A DNA stretch of 64,000 bases, from contig JBCCXL010000003.1 of NCBI GenBank assembly GCA_039191605.1, positions 327,817 through 391,816 of the forward strand. The letters are read 5' to 3'. Position 1 is the first letter of the stretch; the number at the start of each line of letters is the position of its first letter. This stretch comes from JBCCXL01 sp039191605. GTDB taxonomy: Bacteria; Acidobacteriota; Thermoanaerobaculia; Multivoradales; JAHZIX01. Positions 34,336 through 43,883 of the stretch are shown here, one piece after another. The notes under the pieces are model-generated. The model did not search any database. It had not been told where the DNA came from and worked only from the letters and a program-made list of their open reading frames with translations. A program made the translations under genes and the position numbers.

Positions 34336-36546
34336 ATGTTGAAGTCTGACACTCCCCTCGTCTTTCCATCGCTACTAAAACCCAAGGCGCATCGACCTTG
34401 GCGAGGAAAGGCCTCTCTCCACGGATGGCTCGGCGCGGCGCTAGTGGCCGGTGCTCTGCTCTTCGGTGGTGCCGTCGAGGCGCAGGAGAGCGAGGGTGAG
34501 GATTCGGCGGAGGTGCAGACGGAGCAGGGACGCTGGACGGTGGAGGATGAGGTCTTTGTGGAGGGGGCGCCGCCGGCGATCCCGACCTCCAACACGGTAG
34601 CGGCGAAGCTGCCCCTCTCTCTGCTGGAGACCCCCGCCAGCGTGAGCGTCGTGGGGCTCGATACGCTGGCGGATCAGCAGGCCTTCGTACTCGGCGACGC
34701 GCTGCAGAATCTCGCCGGAGTCAACGTCCAGACCGGGAGCGGGGTGTTCGATTTCTTCGTCATCCGCGGCCTCGATTCGGTGAGCTCCGGCCTGATCCTC
34801 ACCGACGGAGCGCCGGAGCCCGAGACCACCTTCTATCAGCTCTATAACGTCGACCGGGTAGAGGTTTTCCGCGGCCCCACGGCCTTCCTCTACGGCGGCA
34901 GCCCGCTGGGAGGCACGGTGAACCTGGTGCGCAAGCAGCCCCAGGGAGCGAATTTCACCACCCTCGGTCTGTCGGCGGGTTCTTTCTCCACCTTCGAGGC
35001 CACCGTCGACACCAATTGGGTGCGGGAAGACGGCCGGGTGCAGACTCGCATCAACGGCCTGTGGCAGGAGTCCGATAACTTCCGGGACGACAAAGATTCC
35101 TCGAATTTCGCCATCAACCCGGCTATCACCTGGCGCCCCAGCGACACGCTGTCGGTGAATTTCAACCTGGAGCGGGTGGAGACCGAGTACAAGAGCGATT
35201 CGGGCCTACCGCTGCTGCTGGACGGCAGCGTGGCGGACGTTCCCCGGGAGCGCTCGTACCAGAGCCCCTTCGACATCTCGGATCAGGAGATCACCCGCTT
35301 CCAGGTGGACGTGGAGTCGCGTCGCTCGGAGAGCTTCACGCTGCGCAACAAGACCTACTATCGCCAGCTCACCTGGGACTCTCAGGGGACGATCTTCAAC
35401 GGCGTGTTCCCGAGCTTCACCACCGGCCGACTGGAGGTCAACCGCTCCCTGCTCCAGCTGGATGACGAGCAGACCTTCTACGGCAACCAGCTCGAGGGCC
35501 TGTGGCAGCTGGAGACCGGAGAGGTGACCCACAATCTGCTGGTGGGGGCGGAGATCACCCGTCAGCTGGACGAGTTCACCTTCGATGTCGGGCTGCTGCC
35601 GACCATCGATTTGCTGAACCCGGTGGAGACCGCCGCCGAGCCGGTCTTCCTGATTCCCGGCCAGAGCTTCGCGGCGGACGCCGACACCACCGTTCTGGCC
35701 CTCTACGCGGTGGACCAGATCGCCCTCAGCGACCGGCTCCAGGTGCTGCTGGGACTGCGCTTCGACGCCATCGACTTCAGCGATGACGTCAACGGCGAGG
35801 ATCGCAGCGAAGACGAGGTCTCGCCGATGGCCGGCTTGGTCTTCACTCCCAATGAAGCCACCTCCCTCTACGCCAGCTGGGGCCAGGCCTTCGCGCCCCA
35901 GAGCACCTTCGTGGTGGGCGAGGAGCGGGTGCCGGAGGAGAGCGACCAGATCGAGCTGGGGGTCAAGCGCTCCTTCGCCGAGGGTCGCGGCCAGGCGAGC
36001 CTCTCGGTCTATCGCATCGATCGCGAGAACATCGCCATTCCCGACGCCACCGGCGTGCTGCGGCAGATCGGCAGCCAGCGTTCCGAGGGATTGGAGCTGG
36101 AGATCACCGGCGACCTCGGCGGCGGCGTGCGGGGCTCCTTCGCCTGGGCCTACAACGACGCGGAGCTGACGGAGTTCACCGAGCAGCTGCTGATCTCCTT
36201 CTTCCCGCCGGCCTTCCTCACCCTGGACTACGCCGGCAACACCGCTCCCTTCTCTCCGGAGCACCTCGGCAGCCTGTGGCTGACCAAGGACTTCTCCGGC
36301 GGCTTTGGCCTCGGCCTCGGGGCGCGCTACGTCGATGAGCAGTTCATCGCCGAGAACAACGCCTTCGCCATCGACAGCTACACCACCCTGGACGCGGTGG
36401 CCTATTACGACTGGAGCCGCATTCGTCTGCAGGTGAACCTGAAGAACCTCACCGACGAGGATTTCTTCACCCGCGGCTTCGGCAGCTCCTCGGTGATCCC
36501 CGCCGCGGGCTTCGCCGCCTACACCAGCCTGCGCCTGCGTTTCTAA
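34336..36546 (+). CDS. TonB-dependent siderophore receptor
   Basis: 736 residues. The signal peptide ends near AVEAQES. The plug domain (about 75-190) has LSLLETPASVSVVGLDTLADQQA, then a VNVQTGSGVFDFFVIRGLD block and the canonical VEVFRGPTAFLYGGSPLGGTVNLVRKQP. A 22-strand barrel follows, ending in the C-terminal aromatic SLRLRF needed for outer membrane insertion. The plug pattern (PASVSVVG) is that of the FhuA/FpvA-like siderophore receptor group. TonB/ExbB genes are not in the window. GGAG lies 6 nt before the ATG and a strong terminator follows. The ligand is not predictable. Confidence 0.94.
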   Translation: MLKSDTPLVFPSLLKPKAHRPWRGKASLHGWLGAALVAGALLFGGAVEAQESEGEDSAEVQTEQGRWTVEDEVFVEGAPPAIPTSNTVAAKLPLSLLETPASVSVVGLDTLADQQAFVLGDALQNLAGVNVQTGSGVFDFFVIRGLDSVSSGLILTDGAPEPETTFYQLYNVDRVEVFRGPTAFLYGGSPLGGTVNLVRKQPQGANFTTLGLSAGSFSTFEATVDTNWVREDGRVQTRINGLWQESDNFRDDKDSSNFAINPAITWRPSDTLSVNFNLERVETEYKSDSGLPLLLDGSVADVPRERSYQSPFDISDQEITRFQVDVESRRSESFTLRNKTYYRQLTWDSQGTIFNGVFPSFTTGRLEVNRSLLQLDDEQTFYGNQLEGLWQLETGEVTHNLLVGAEITRQLDEFTFDVGLLPTIDLLNPVETAAEPVFLIPGQSFAADADTTVLALYAVDQIALSDRLQVLLGLRFDAIDFSDDVNGEDRSEDEVSPMAGLVFTPNEATSLYASWGQAFAPQSTFVVGEERVPEESDQIELGVKRSFAEGRGQASLSVYRIDRENIAIPDATGVLRQIGSQRSEGLELEITGDLGGGVRGSFAWAYNDAELTEFTEQLLISFFPPAFLTLDYAGNTAPFSPEHLGSLWLTKDFSGGFGLGLGARYVDEQFIAENNAFAIDSYTTLDAVAYYDWSRIRLQVNLKNLTDEDFFTRGFGSSSVIPAAGFAAYTSLRLRF

Positions 36547-36600
36547 GGAGCGTGGCTTCCCGCGGGGCGTGAGCATCACGCTCGCGCTCGGTTCTCTTTC

Positions 36601-36650
36601 AACAGGCCCTCGCCTTCGAGGGCCTGTTCTCGTGAGGGCCTGCTTTTTTG
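36601..36650 (+). terminator. Rho-independent terminator of the TonB receptor gene
   Basis: AACAGGCCCTCG (36601-36612), loop CCTT, CGAGGGCCTGTT (36617-36628): a perfect 12-bp stem. A third arm, GAGGGCCTGC (about 36634-36643), runs into TTTTTT, so two mutually exclusive hairpins are possible. Confidence 0.85.
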
Positions 36651-36705
36651 CTTGGATGGTTTCTGAGATCCGTCGAGGGAGTCCCAGCAGAGTCTCGGTG
36701 GGGCG

Positions 36706-37923
36706 TCAGCCCTTGCCGCGCCGGGACTTCAGATCCGCCCAGTGGGCGGTGGTGATGAGCGGCGGTCCCCCGCCGTCGCCCAGCAGCCAGAGGGTGGAGG
36801 GAGCCGGGCGCAGGGAGCCGAGGCGCATCAGCCCCTCGCGGTAGCCGAGGATCATCATCGAAGCCGCCACCGCTTCGGCGTCGACGGCGTTTTCGGTCAC
36901 CGTCACCACTCCCTCCACGCCTTCCGGCGGCGCTCCCCGGCGCTGATCGAGGAAGGGGGCGTAGCGATCTCCCGCCACGGTCAGGGGAGAGTCTTCGATG
37001 CGCACCATGGCGAGGCTTTGATCCCGCAGCCAGATCTCGTCCAGGGGCTCGGTGAAGCCCTCCAGGATCGGCAGCACCACCAGCCAGCCGCGGCCTTCCG
37101 GTCCGGGGCCGAGGCCGCGGTGAATGCGGCCGATCTCGAGGTAAGCGTTGGTGGCACCGTGATCCTGCAGCACCGCCAGGGCGCGATCGACGGCGAAGCC
37201 CCGGGCGAAGCCCCAGAGGTCCAGTCGGGCTCCCCGGGCGAGGTCCGCGAGGGCGGTCTCGGCGTCGAGGCGCAGGTTGTCGCAGCTCGCCGTCTCGATG
37301 GCCTGGTTCAGCAGATCCGCCGGAGGACGCGCGCCGGAGCCCCCCGGCAGGCCCCAGAGCTGGTTGAGCTCACCGCCCAGAGGGCCGTGGGCGCCGCGGG
37401 TCCAAATGCAGTAATCCCAGGACCGGGCGAGGATTTGAAGCAATCGAGGGTCCGGCCGCTGCGGCCCCAGGCCGGCGCCGGCGTTGAGCTCCGCTAGATC
37501 GGCGAGCTGCGGCGAGGAAGAGTCCGCCGGAGGCTTCGATGCGGCCGTCAGAGGAGCTTCCGGCCGCAGCAGGGCCTCGACGTGAAGCACCTCGAGGATC
37601 GCCGCTTCGATGGCCTGGCGGGCGTTGTCCCGGGGGAGATTGCGTACCTCCACCTCGAGGGTCTCGCCAAAGGCTCGGGCGCGCATTCGCAGCGGCTCGA
37701 CGGCGGCGGCGAGATCCGACGGACTGCTGACTCGAGGCGGGGCGGTAGTGCTCGGTGCTGCCCCCTGTGCTGCCTGCGGCGCCGGCGCTAATTGCGGCGC
37801 CGGCGCTGACTGTATTGTCGGCGCTTGTGGTGTTGATTGGGCAATGGAGGCCAAGCCGCAGCAGAGAAGCGCGGCTGCGCAGCCGAGCAGGGCGAGAAGA
37901 CGCGGCCGGGAGGGTCGGATCAT
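36706..37923 (-). CDS. Divergent ApbE-like FAD:protein FMN transferase
   Basis: 405 residues from the ATG at 37923; an ATG at 37989 is in frame but gives a non-signal extension. The signal segment LLALLGCAAALLCCGLASIAQ is followed by an Ala/Pro/Gln-rich linker (to about 65). ApbE traits: HGPLGGELNQLWG (compare family G.LV.LWGF), ARLDLWGFARGFAVDRALAVLQDHGATNAYLEIGR (compare LDLGGIAKGYAVD...NALVNLGGD), and VEGVVTVTENAVDAEAVAASMMILG (metal-binding Asp). The usual GGD is replaced by GRI and the H.IDP.TG motif by RYAPFLDQRRG. Flavinylation activity is therefore doubtful. TATCAT sits 6 nt before the ATG and there is no ribosome site. Confidence 0.75.
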   Translation of the reverse strand: MIRPSRPRLLALLGCAAALLCCGLASIAQSTPQAPTIQSAPAPQLAPAPQAAQGAAPSTTAPPRVSSPSDLAAAVEPLRMRARAFGETLEVEVRNLPRDNARQAIEAAILEVLHVEALLRPEAPLTAASKPPADSSSPQLADLAELNAGAGLGPQRPDPRLLQILARSWDYCIWTRGAHGPLGGELNQLWGLPGGSGARPPADLLNQAIETASCDNLRLDAETALADLARGARLDLWGFARGFAVDRALAVLQDHGATNAYLEIGRIHRGLGPGPEGRGWLVVLPILEGFTEPLDEIWLRDQSLAMVRIEDSPLTVAGDRYAPFLDQRRGAPPEGVEGVVTVTENAVDAEAVAASMMILGYREGLMRLGSLRPAPSTLWLLGDGGGPPLITTAHWADLKSRRGKG

Positions 37924-37929
37924 GACGGG

Positions 37930-37935
37930 ATGATA
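37930..37935 (-). promoter_or_regulatory. Possible -10 hexamer of the ApbE-like gene (leaderless type)
   Basis: TATCAT on the minus strand, 6 nt before the start codon, in the context TATCATCCCGTCATG. No Shine-Dalgarno is seen. Confidence 0.4.
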
Positions 37936-38054
37936 CCCCGCCCTCGGAGTCCTCGCCTTGATCGCCCTCGCCGGTGCTCCCGTCTTCATCGCTGCTTTCG
38001 CCCCTGACTTCCCTTTTTGGTAGGGAGACCGGCAGGCAAGGAGATAGGCGGTGG

Positions 38055-39308
38055 CTAGCCGCTGACGGTGAGTCGGGCGAAGCGCCGCTTGCCGACCTTC
38101 AGCACGTAGGGCTCATCCCGGGCTTCGAGGGTGAAGGCGAGGTCGTCGACCTTGTTGCCGTCGATGGAGACGGCTCCCTGGAGCAGCAGACGGCGCGCCT
38201 CGTTCTTGCTTTTGGCGAAACCCGCGGCGGTGATGATGGCGAGGATCGGATCCTCGGCGCCGACGGTGATTTGCGGAGCGTCATCGGGGACGCCTCCGGA
38301 GGCGAAGACGGCATCGAATTGGCGCTGGGCTTCCCAGGCGGCGGCCTCGTCGTGGTAATCCTCCACGATCCGGCGGGCGAGCTCCTGCTTCAGCGCCTTG
38401 GGGTGGCCCTCCCCGGCCTCCAGGGCCGCCTTGCGCTGGGCGATCTCGGCTTCCGGAAGGTCGGTGAGGTAGAGGTACCAATCCCACATCAGATCGTCGG
38501 GGATCGACATCGTCTTGCCGAAGATCTGCTGTGGCGAATCCTCGAGGCCGATGGCGTTGCCCAGGCTCTTGGACATCTTCTCGCTGCCGTCGGTGCCCAC
38601 CAGCAGCGGCACGGTGAGCACCACCTGGGGCTCCAGGCCCTCTTCCTTCATCAGCGTGCGGCCGACCAGGAGGTTGAAGATCTGGTCGTGGCCGCCGAGC
38701 TCCACGTCGGCCTCCAATGCGATGGAGTCGTAGCCCTGCACCAGAGGGTAGAGGAGCTCGTGGAGGTGGATCGGCTGGTTTTCCTGGAAGCGGGTGCGGA
38801 AGTCTTCGCGCTCCATCATCCGGGCCAGGGTGTAGCGGCCGGCGAGGCGAATCATGCCCTCGGAGCCCAGCTGCCCCAGCCAGCGGTGATTGCGGTCCAC
38901 CACCGTCTTCTCGCGATCGAGGATGCGAAAGACCTGGTCTTGGTAGGTCTTGGCGTTCTCCTCGACCTCCTCCGGGGTGAGCTGCGGCCGGGTGGCCTTC
39001 TTGCCGGTGGGGTCTCCGATCATCGCCGTGAAGGTACCGATGAGGAAGATCACCCGATGCCCCAGCTGCTGGAAATGCCGCATCTTGCGGATCAACACCG
39101 AGTGCCCCAGATGCAGGTCCGGCGACGAGGGGTCGAAGCCGGTCTTGATGGTGAGGGGCTTGCCGCTGGCGCGGGAGCTCTCCAGCTTCTTGCGCAGCTG
39201 ATCGAGATCCACCAGGTCTACAGCGCCGCGGCTCAGCAGCTCTAGCTGCTCGTCTACCGGGGCGAAGACTTGGCGAGGCGAGGAGGAATCAGGGTCGACG
39301 GTGCTCAT
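38055..39308 (-). CDS. tyrS: Tyrosyl-tRNA synthetase
   Basis: 417 residues. It charges tRNA-Tyr in the cytoplasm. The class I signatures are HLGH (in DLHLGHSVLIRKM) and KMSKS. An S4 RNA-binding domain closes the protein (AKSKNEARRLLLQGAVSIDGNKV). The arrangement LHLGHSVLIRKMRHFQQLGH, with a long connective segment, is that of the TyrRS group sometimes called TyrZ/type 2. The minus-strand start has no strong ribosome site. It lies downstream of dapF in the same direction. Confidence 0.96.
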   Translation of the reverse strand: MSTVDPDSSSPRQVFAPVDEQLELLSRGAVDLVDLDQLRKKLESSRASGKPLTIKTGFDPSSPDLHLGHSVLIRKMRHFQQLGHRVIFLIGTFTAMIGDPTGKKATRPQLTPEEVEENAKTYQDQVFRILDREKTVVDRNHRWLGQLGSEGMIRLAGRYTLARMMEREDFRTRFQENQPIHLHELLYPLVQGYDSIALEADVELGGHDQIFNLLVGRTLMKEEGLEPQVVLTVPLLVGTDGSEKMSKSLGNAIGLEDSPQQIFGKTMSIPDDLMWDWYLYLTDLPEAEIAQRKAALEAGEGHPKALKQELARRIVEDYHDEAAAWEAQRQFDAVFASGGVPDDAPQITVGAEDPILAIITAAGFAKSKNEARRLLLQGAVSIDGNKVDDLAFTLEARDEPYVLKVGKRRFARLTVSG

Positions 39309-39375
39309 AAGGCCGGGAGCTTAGCAGGGGTGGGAGGGGATCTCTAGGCGAGGGCTCCGTGGCGCTGGGTGGCGG

Positions 39376-40350
39376 TCAAGGACTCCAGTCGGGGGCTGGG
39401 GGCACGCGGCTGGCGCCCTGCATCACCGCGCCCCGAACCAGCAGCCGGGCGTCTCCCGCTAGTCGCCACCAGCGCAGGGGGATCCCGTTTCCAGGGTGGC
39501 TTGCGTCCTGGGCTCCATCGCTCTCGAGGCGCTCTGCCTCCACCGTCAGGGTGAAGCCGCCGGAGGTCAGGGCTCGCACCGGGAAGGTCAGGGGCTCGCC
39601 GCTGGCCAGTCGGGCGGCGACGGCGGCGAGGGTGCCGGTACCGCAGGCCAGGGTCTCGGCGAAGACTCCCCGTTCGTAGCTGCGAATCTCCAGTCGGTCG
39701 GGCCGCGGCCAGCGCACCAGGTGGACGTTGACCCCACCGGGACCGGTGACAGGGCGACGCACCCACTCGGCGCCGAAGGCCTCCACGGGGGCGTCGGCGA
39801 GGCTCGTGGGCCAAGGCACGACGAGATGAGGCACGCCGACGATGAGCCCGTGGCCGGTGAGGGCGAGGGTACCTTGGGGTCCCTGCCAGCTCCCTTGCCA
39901 GATCCTGGGGGGAGCCGGGGGTAGGGGCACCGTCAACGCGATGTCCTCACCTTGAGAGCGGGCGTAGATCGATCCGGCGCCGGTTACCAGCTCGATCCTC
40001 TGTTGCGCCCAGCCGAGCTCGAAGGCAAGGCGGGCGGCGCAGCGGGTGCCGTTGAGGCAGAGGGCCGCTTCGCCGCCGTCGGGATTGAAGTGGCGCATGA
40101 TCACCCGCGGGGGATCCGTGGCGGAGCCGCCGGGTACTTCAACATCTGTTGGAGCGCCTTCTGGAGCCCTTATGGCAGAGCGGGTGAGGACGAAGACGCC
40201 GTCGGCCCCCAGGGAGAGGCCGCGGCGGCACCAGGCCTGGACCTCGTCCGGGGTGGGAAGGCGTTCCGGCTCCGGTAGGGCGAGGAAGTCGTTACCCCCA
40301 CCGGATGCCCGCCAGACTATCGGTTCGAAAGGAGAGCTGGAGTGGCTCAC
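39376..40350 (-). CDS. dapF: Diaminopimelate epimerase
   Basis: 324 residues from a GTG start. It interconverts LL- and meso-DAP for lysine and peptidoglycan synthesis. Both catalytic cysteines are present: FNPDGGEAALCLNGTRC (compare YNADGSEAEMCGNGIRC) and ETLACGTGTLA. It is longer than the typical ~275 residues, with insertions after residue 60 and a C-terminal extension of about 40 residues. It directly follows the LptM-like lipoprotein gene (27 nt), recalling the lptM-dapF-xerC neighbourhood of enterobacteria. Confidence 0.92.
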   Translation of the reverse strand: MSHSSSPFEPIVWRASGGGNDFLALPEPERLPTPDEVQAWCRRGLSLGADGVFVLTRSAIRAPEGAPTDVEVPGGSATDPPRVIMRHFNPDGGEAALCLNGTRCAARLAFELGWAQQRIELVTGAGSIYARSQGEDIALTVPLPPAPPRIWQGSWQGPQGTLALTGHGLIVGVPHLVVPWPTSLADAPVEAFGAEWVRRPVTGPGGVNVHLVRWPRPDRLEIRSYERGVFAETLACGTGTLAAVAARLASGEPLTFPVRALTSGGFTLTVEAERLESDGAQDASHPGNGIPLRWWRLAGDARLLVRGAVMQGASRVPPAPDWSP

Positions 40351-40377
40351 GGCGGGCAGTGCAGAGCCTGGCTCGCG

Positions 40378-41499
40378 TTAGCGGACGGTGGCTTCGGTTT
40401 CGGGGCTGGAATCGCCCTCGTTGCCCTGGGCGTCCACCGCGGTGACCCGATAGGAATAGGTGCGCCCGGAGCGCAGGCCTTCGTCGGTGAGCTCACGACC
40501 GCTCACCGGATCCCGGGTGATGCGGCGGAAATCCCCCGCCTGGGTATCGCGGCGATAGACGTGATAGCCCACCGCGTCTCCGGAAGGACTCGGCTCCCAG
40601 CGCACTCGAACCGTGCCGACCTCCGCCAGGGCCACCAGGCTCGGTGGGGCCTGCGGCGCGAAGCGGTCCTGGTAGAACACCTCCGCTTCGCCGGAGAGTC
40701 GGCTCTCCACCAGCGGGCGCCGCTGGGTGACGCTGGTGACGGTGTAGATGTAGCGCTGTCCGAAGCGGGCGCTGGAGTCTTTGTATTCGGTGGCGCCGCC
40801 GACGACGGTCGCCGGGTCTCGCCGGTAGGCGCGGCTGCGGGCCTCGCGGCGGTAGACGTTGTAGGTCTCGATGGCCCCCTCGTCAGCATCCGTCGCCGGG
40901 GCCTGCCAGCGGATGGTCAAGCCGTCCGGCTGGGGCAGAACGGTGAGATCCCGCGGCGGTTCCGGGGGGCGCTGCGGGGTGAGGTTGGCCAAATTCGATA
41001 GCGCGGAGGGCTCCGACCCCTCGGCGCGGGTGCGCACAGCGAAGGTCCAGTTCTCGGACTCGGCGTCCGTGACCCCCTCGGCGAGGCCGGGCACCGGAAC
41101 TCGCAGGAAAATTCGGTTACCGCTGGTGGCGCGATCCAGATCGGCGGCGTTGAGGATCAGGCGAGGCGTTCCCTGGGCCTCGAATTGCGCGTTGCTCAGA
41201 GTGTCGCCTTCGCTGCCGCTGGTGGCCGGCTGGGCGACGGAGAGCACCTCGAGTCGGTCGAGGGGAGGCAGCACGCCTCCGCCGACGGTGGTCCTGGGAT
41301 ATCCCAGCTCCAGAAGGAAGTCGTTGCCCTGCTGGCTGATGGCCAGATCGTCTACCGCCGTCGGCACCAGGCGCGGAGGCGGCAGCGGGTCACCCTTCTT
41401 GCCGCAGGCGGAGAGGGAGAGAAGGGTACCGAGGGCGAGGCTCGCGACGAGGATCGCGGGCAGAGCAGCGGAGGGGCGCATGCGCGACGTGGTGGCCAT
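40378..41499 (-). CDS. Lipoprotein with an LptM-like N-terminus and fibronectin type III domains
   Basis: 373 residues from the ATG at 41499; GGAG 9 nt upstream favours this over an ATG at 41514 and an unsupported frame start at 41577. The lipobox LSACGKKGDPLPPP matches the short LptM/YifL signature (C-G-x-K-G-x-L-x-x-P), which in E. coli is a tiny lipoprotein encoded beside dapF. Here it is fused to about 320 residues with at least two FnIII-like domains (PPRDLTVLPQPDGLTIRWQAP...; PPSLVALAEVGTVRVRWEPSP...YRVTAVD). In E. coli LptM assists LptD assembly; whether this protein does so is unknown. Next gene: dapF. Confidence 0.82.
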   Translation of the reverse strand: MATTSRMRPSAALPAILVASLALGTLLSLSACGKKGDPLPPPRLVPTAVDDLAISQQGNDFLLELGYPRTTVGGGVLPPLDRLEVLSVAQPATSGSEGDTLSNAQFEAQGTPRLILNAADLDRATSGNRIFLRVPVPGLAEGVTDAESENWTFAVRTRAEGSEPSALSNLANLTPQRPPEPPRDLTVLPQPDGLTIRWQAPATDADEGAIETYNVYRREARSRAYRRDPATVVGGATEYKDSSARFGQRYIYTVTSVTQRRPLVESRLSGEAEVFYQDRFAPQAPPSLVALAEVGTVRVRWEPSPSGDAVGYHVYRRDTQAGDFRRITRDPVSGRELTDEGLRSGRTYSYRVTAVDAQGNEGDSSPETEATVR

Positions 41500-41714
41500 G
41501 ATCCGGGGCTCCATTGGGAACGACAGCGGGGATGAAGTGGAGGGACCGCGAGATGAGCGCGGGACGACCCACAGCATACCGCGCCCTCGCCCCTTCTGTG
41601 GGACTTCTTGCGCTGAGCTCGTCTCCCGTCCGAGCTTGCGAACGGGAGACTGACTGACTGGAAGCTGGCTGCCAGAGGGGCGGTCCGATGAGGGCCGAAG
41701 GGCCTCGCACAGAG

Positions 41715-41764
41715 CGCGTAGCTCAGGGGACGCAACTCAGAGGAAGCAGCTCAGAGGATATGAC

Positions 41765-41770
<6 letters not shown>
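41715..41770 (-). repeat. 14-bp tandem repeats starting at the hslU stop codon
   Basis: Minus strand, exact period 14: CTCTAAGTCATATC (with the TAA stop), CTCTGAGCTGCTTC, CTCTGAGTTGCGTC, CCCTGAGCTACGCG. Every unit repeats a stop triplet (TAA/TGA) at the same offset. Confidence 0.85.
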
Positions 41771-43111
<1,341 letters not shown>

Positions 43112-43265
43112 GTCGACGCTCTCGGCGGGAGGTGCGGATCGCGGCCCCGCACTAGCTTCCGCTGGCGGCTGGGGCGAATCGGAGAAATATCCCGAGGAAC
43201 CACCGCCGGGAGGGGGGGCTCCGAGCTCGTCGTCGGCGAGGAATGGGGTCGGCAGCGGACGGGAT

Positions 43266-43802
43266 TCAGAGTTCTTCAAGGGTGAGGTTTCCGTTGGTGA
43301 ATACACAGATCTCTGCGGCGATTTGCAGCGCTTTCTCGCAGATCTCTCGGGCCGAGAGATCGGTCTCCCGCAGCAGGGCGCGAGCGGCGGCGAGGGCAAA
43401 TTGGGAGCCGGAGCCGATGGACAGAAGCCCTTCGTCGTCTGGCTGCATGAGGTCGCCGTTGCCGGAGACGTAGAAGCTCGTCTCGCGATTGGAGACCAGC
43501 ATCAGGGCCTGGAGCTGTCGCAGGGCGCGATCGGTGCGCCAATCCTTGGCGAGCTCCAGAACGGCACGTTCGAGATTGCCCTGATACTCCTCGAGCTTGG
43601 CTTCGAAGCGAGTGAAGAGGGCGAGACCGTCCGCCGCGCCGCCGGCAAAGCCGACGAGAACCTGGCCCCGCCAGGTGCGCTTGACCTTGGATGCGGTGCT
43701 CTTGATCACCGTGTTGTTCATCGTGACCTGGCCATCGCTGGCCATGCACACTTCGCCGTTGCGGCGCACCAATAGGACGGTTGTGGCGTGGATTTCGTTC
43801 AT
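43266..43802 (-). CDS. hslV: HslV, peptidase subunit of the HslUV protease
   Basis: 178 residues from the ATG at 43802. The N-terminus MNEIHATTVLLVRRNG resembles the Bacillus ClpQ type (MSSFHATT), with a short prosegment before the active-site Thr rather than Met-Thr as in E. coli. Conserved blocks: ASDGQVT, VLVGFAGGAADGLALFTRFE, ELAKDWRTDR, SGNGD, IGSGSQFALAAARALL and EICVFTN...LEEL. It is full length. TACAAT lies 9 nt before the ATG, so the message is probably near-leaderless with its own promoter. An ATG-like frame extension to 43859 was rejected. Confidence 0.96.
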   Translation of the reverse strand: MNEIHATTVLLVRRNGEVCMASDGQVTMNNTVIKSTASKVKRTWRGQVLVGFAGGAADGLALFTRFEAKLEEYQGNLERAVLELAKDWRTDRALRQLQALMLVSNRETSFYVSGNGDLMQPDDEGLLSIGSGSQFALAAARALLRETDLSAREICEKALQIAAEICVFTNGNLTLEEL

Positions 43803-43811
43803 GGGCGGGAG

Positions 43812-43817
43812 ATTGTA
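43812..43817 (-). promoter_or_regulatory. Probable -10 of an hslVU promoter
   Basis: TACAAT on the minus strand in GCTACAATCTCCCGCCCATG, 9 nt before the hslV start. This predicts a 5' leader of only 1-3 nt. The -35 region is poor. Confidence 0.5.
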
Positions 43818-43883
43818 GCAGTAGGGAAGTTGGGTGGCGTGGCCTTTTCGTTGCGTCACCGGCCCCTTTCCGGGGGATGCGGA

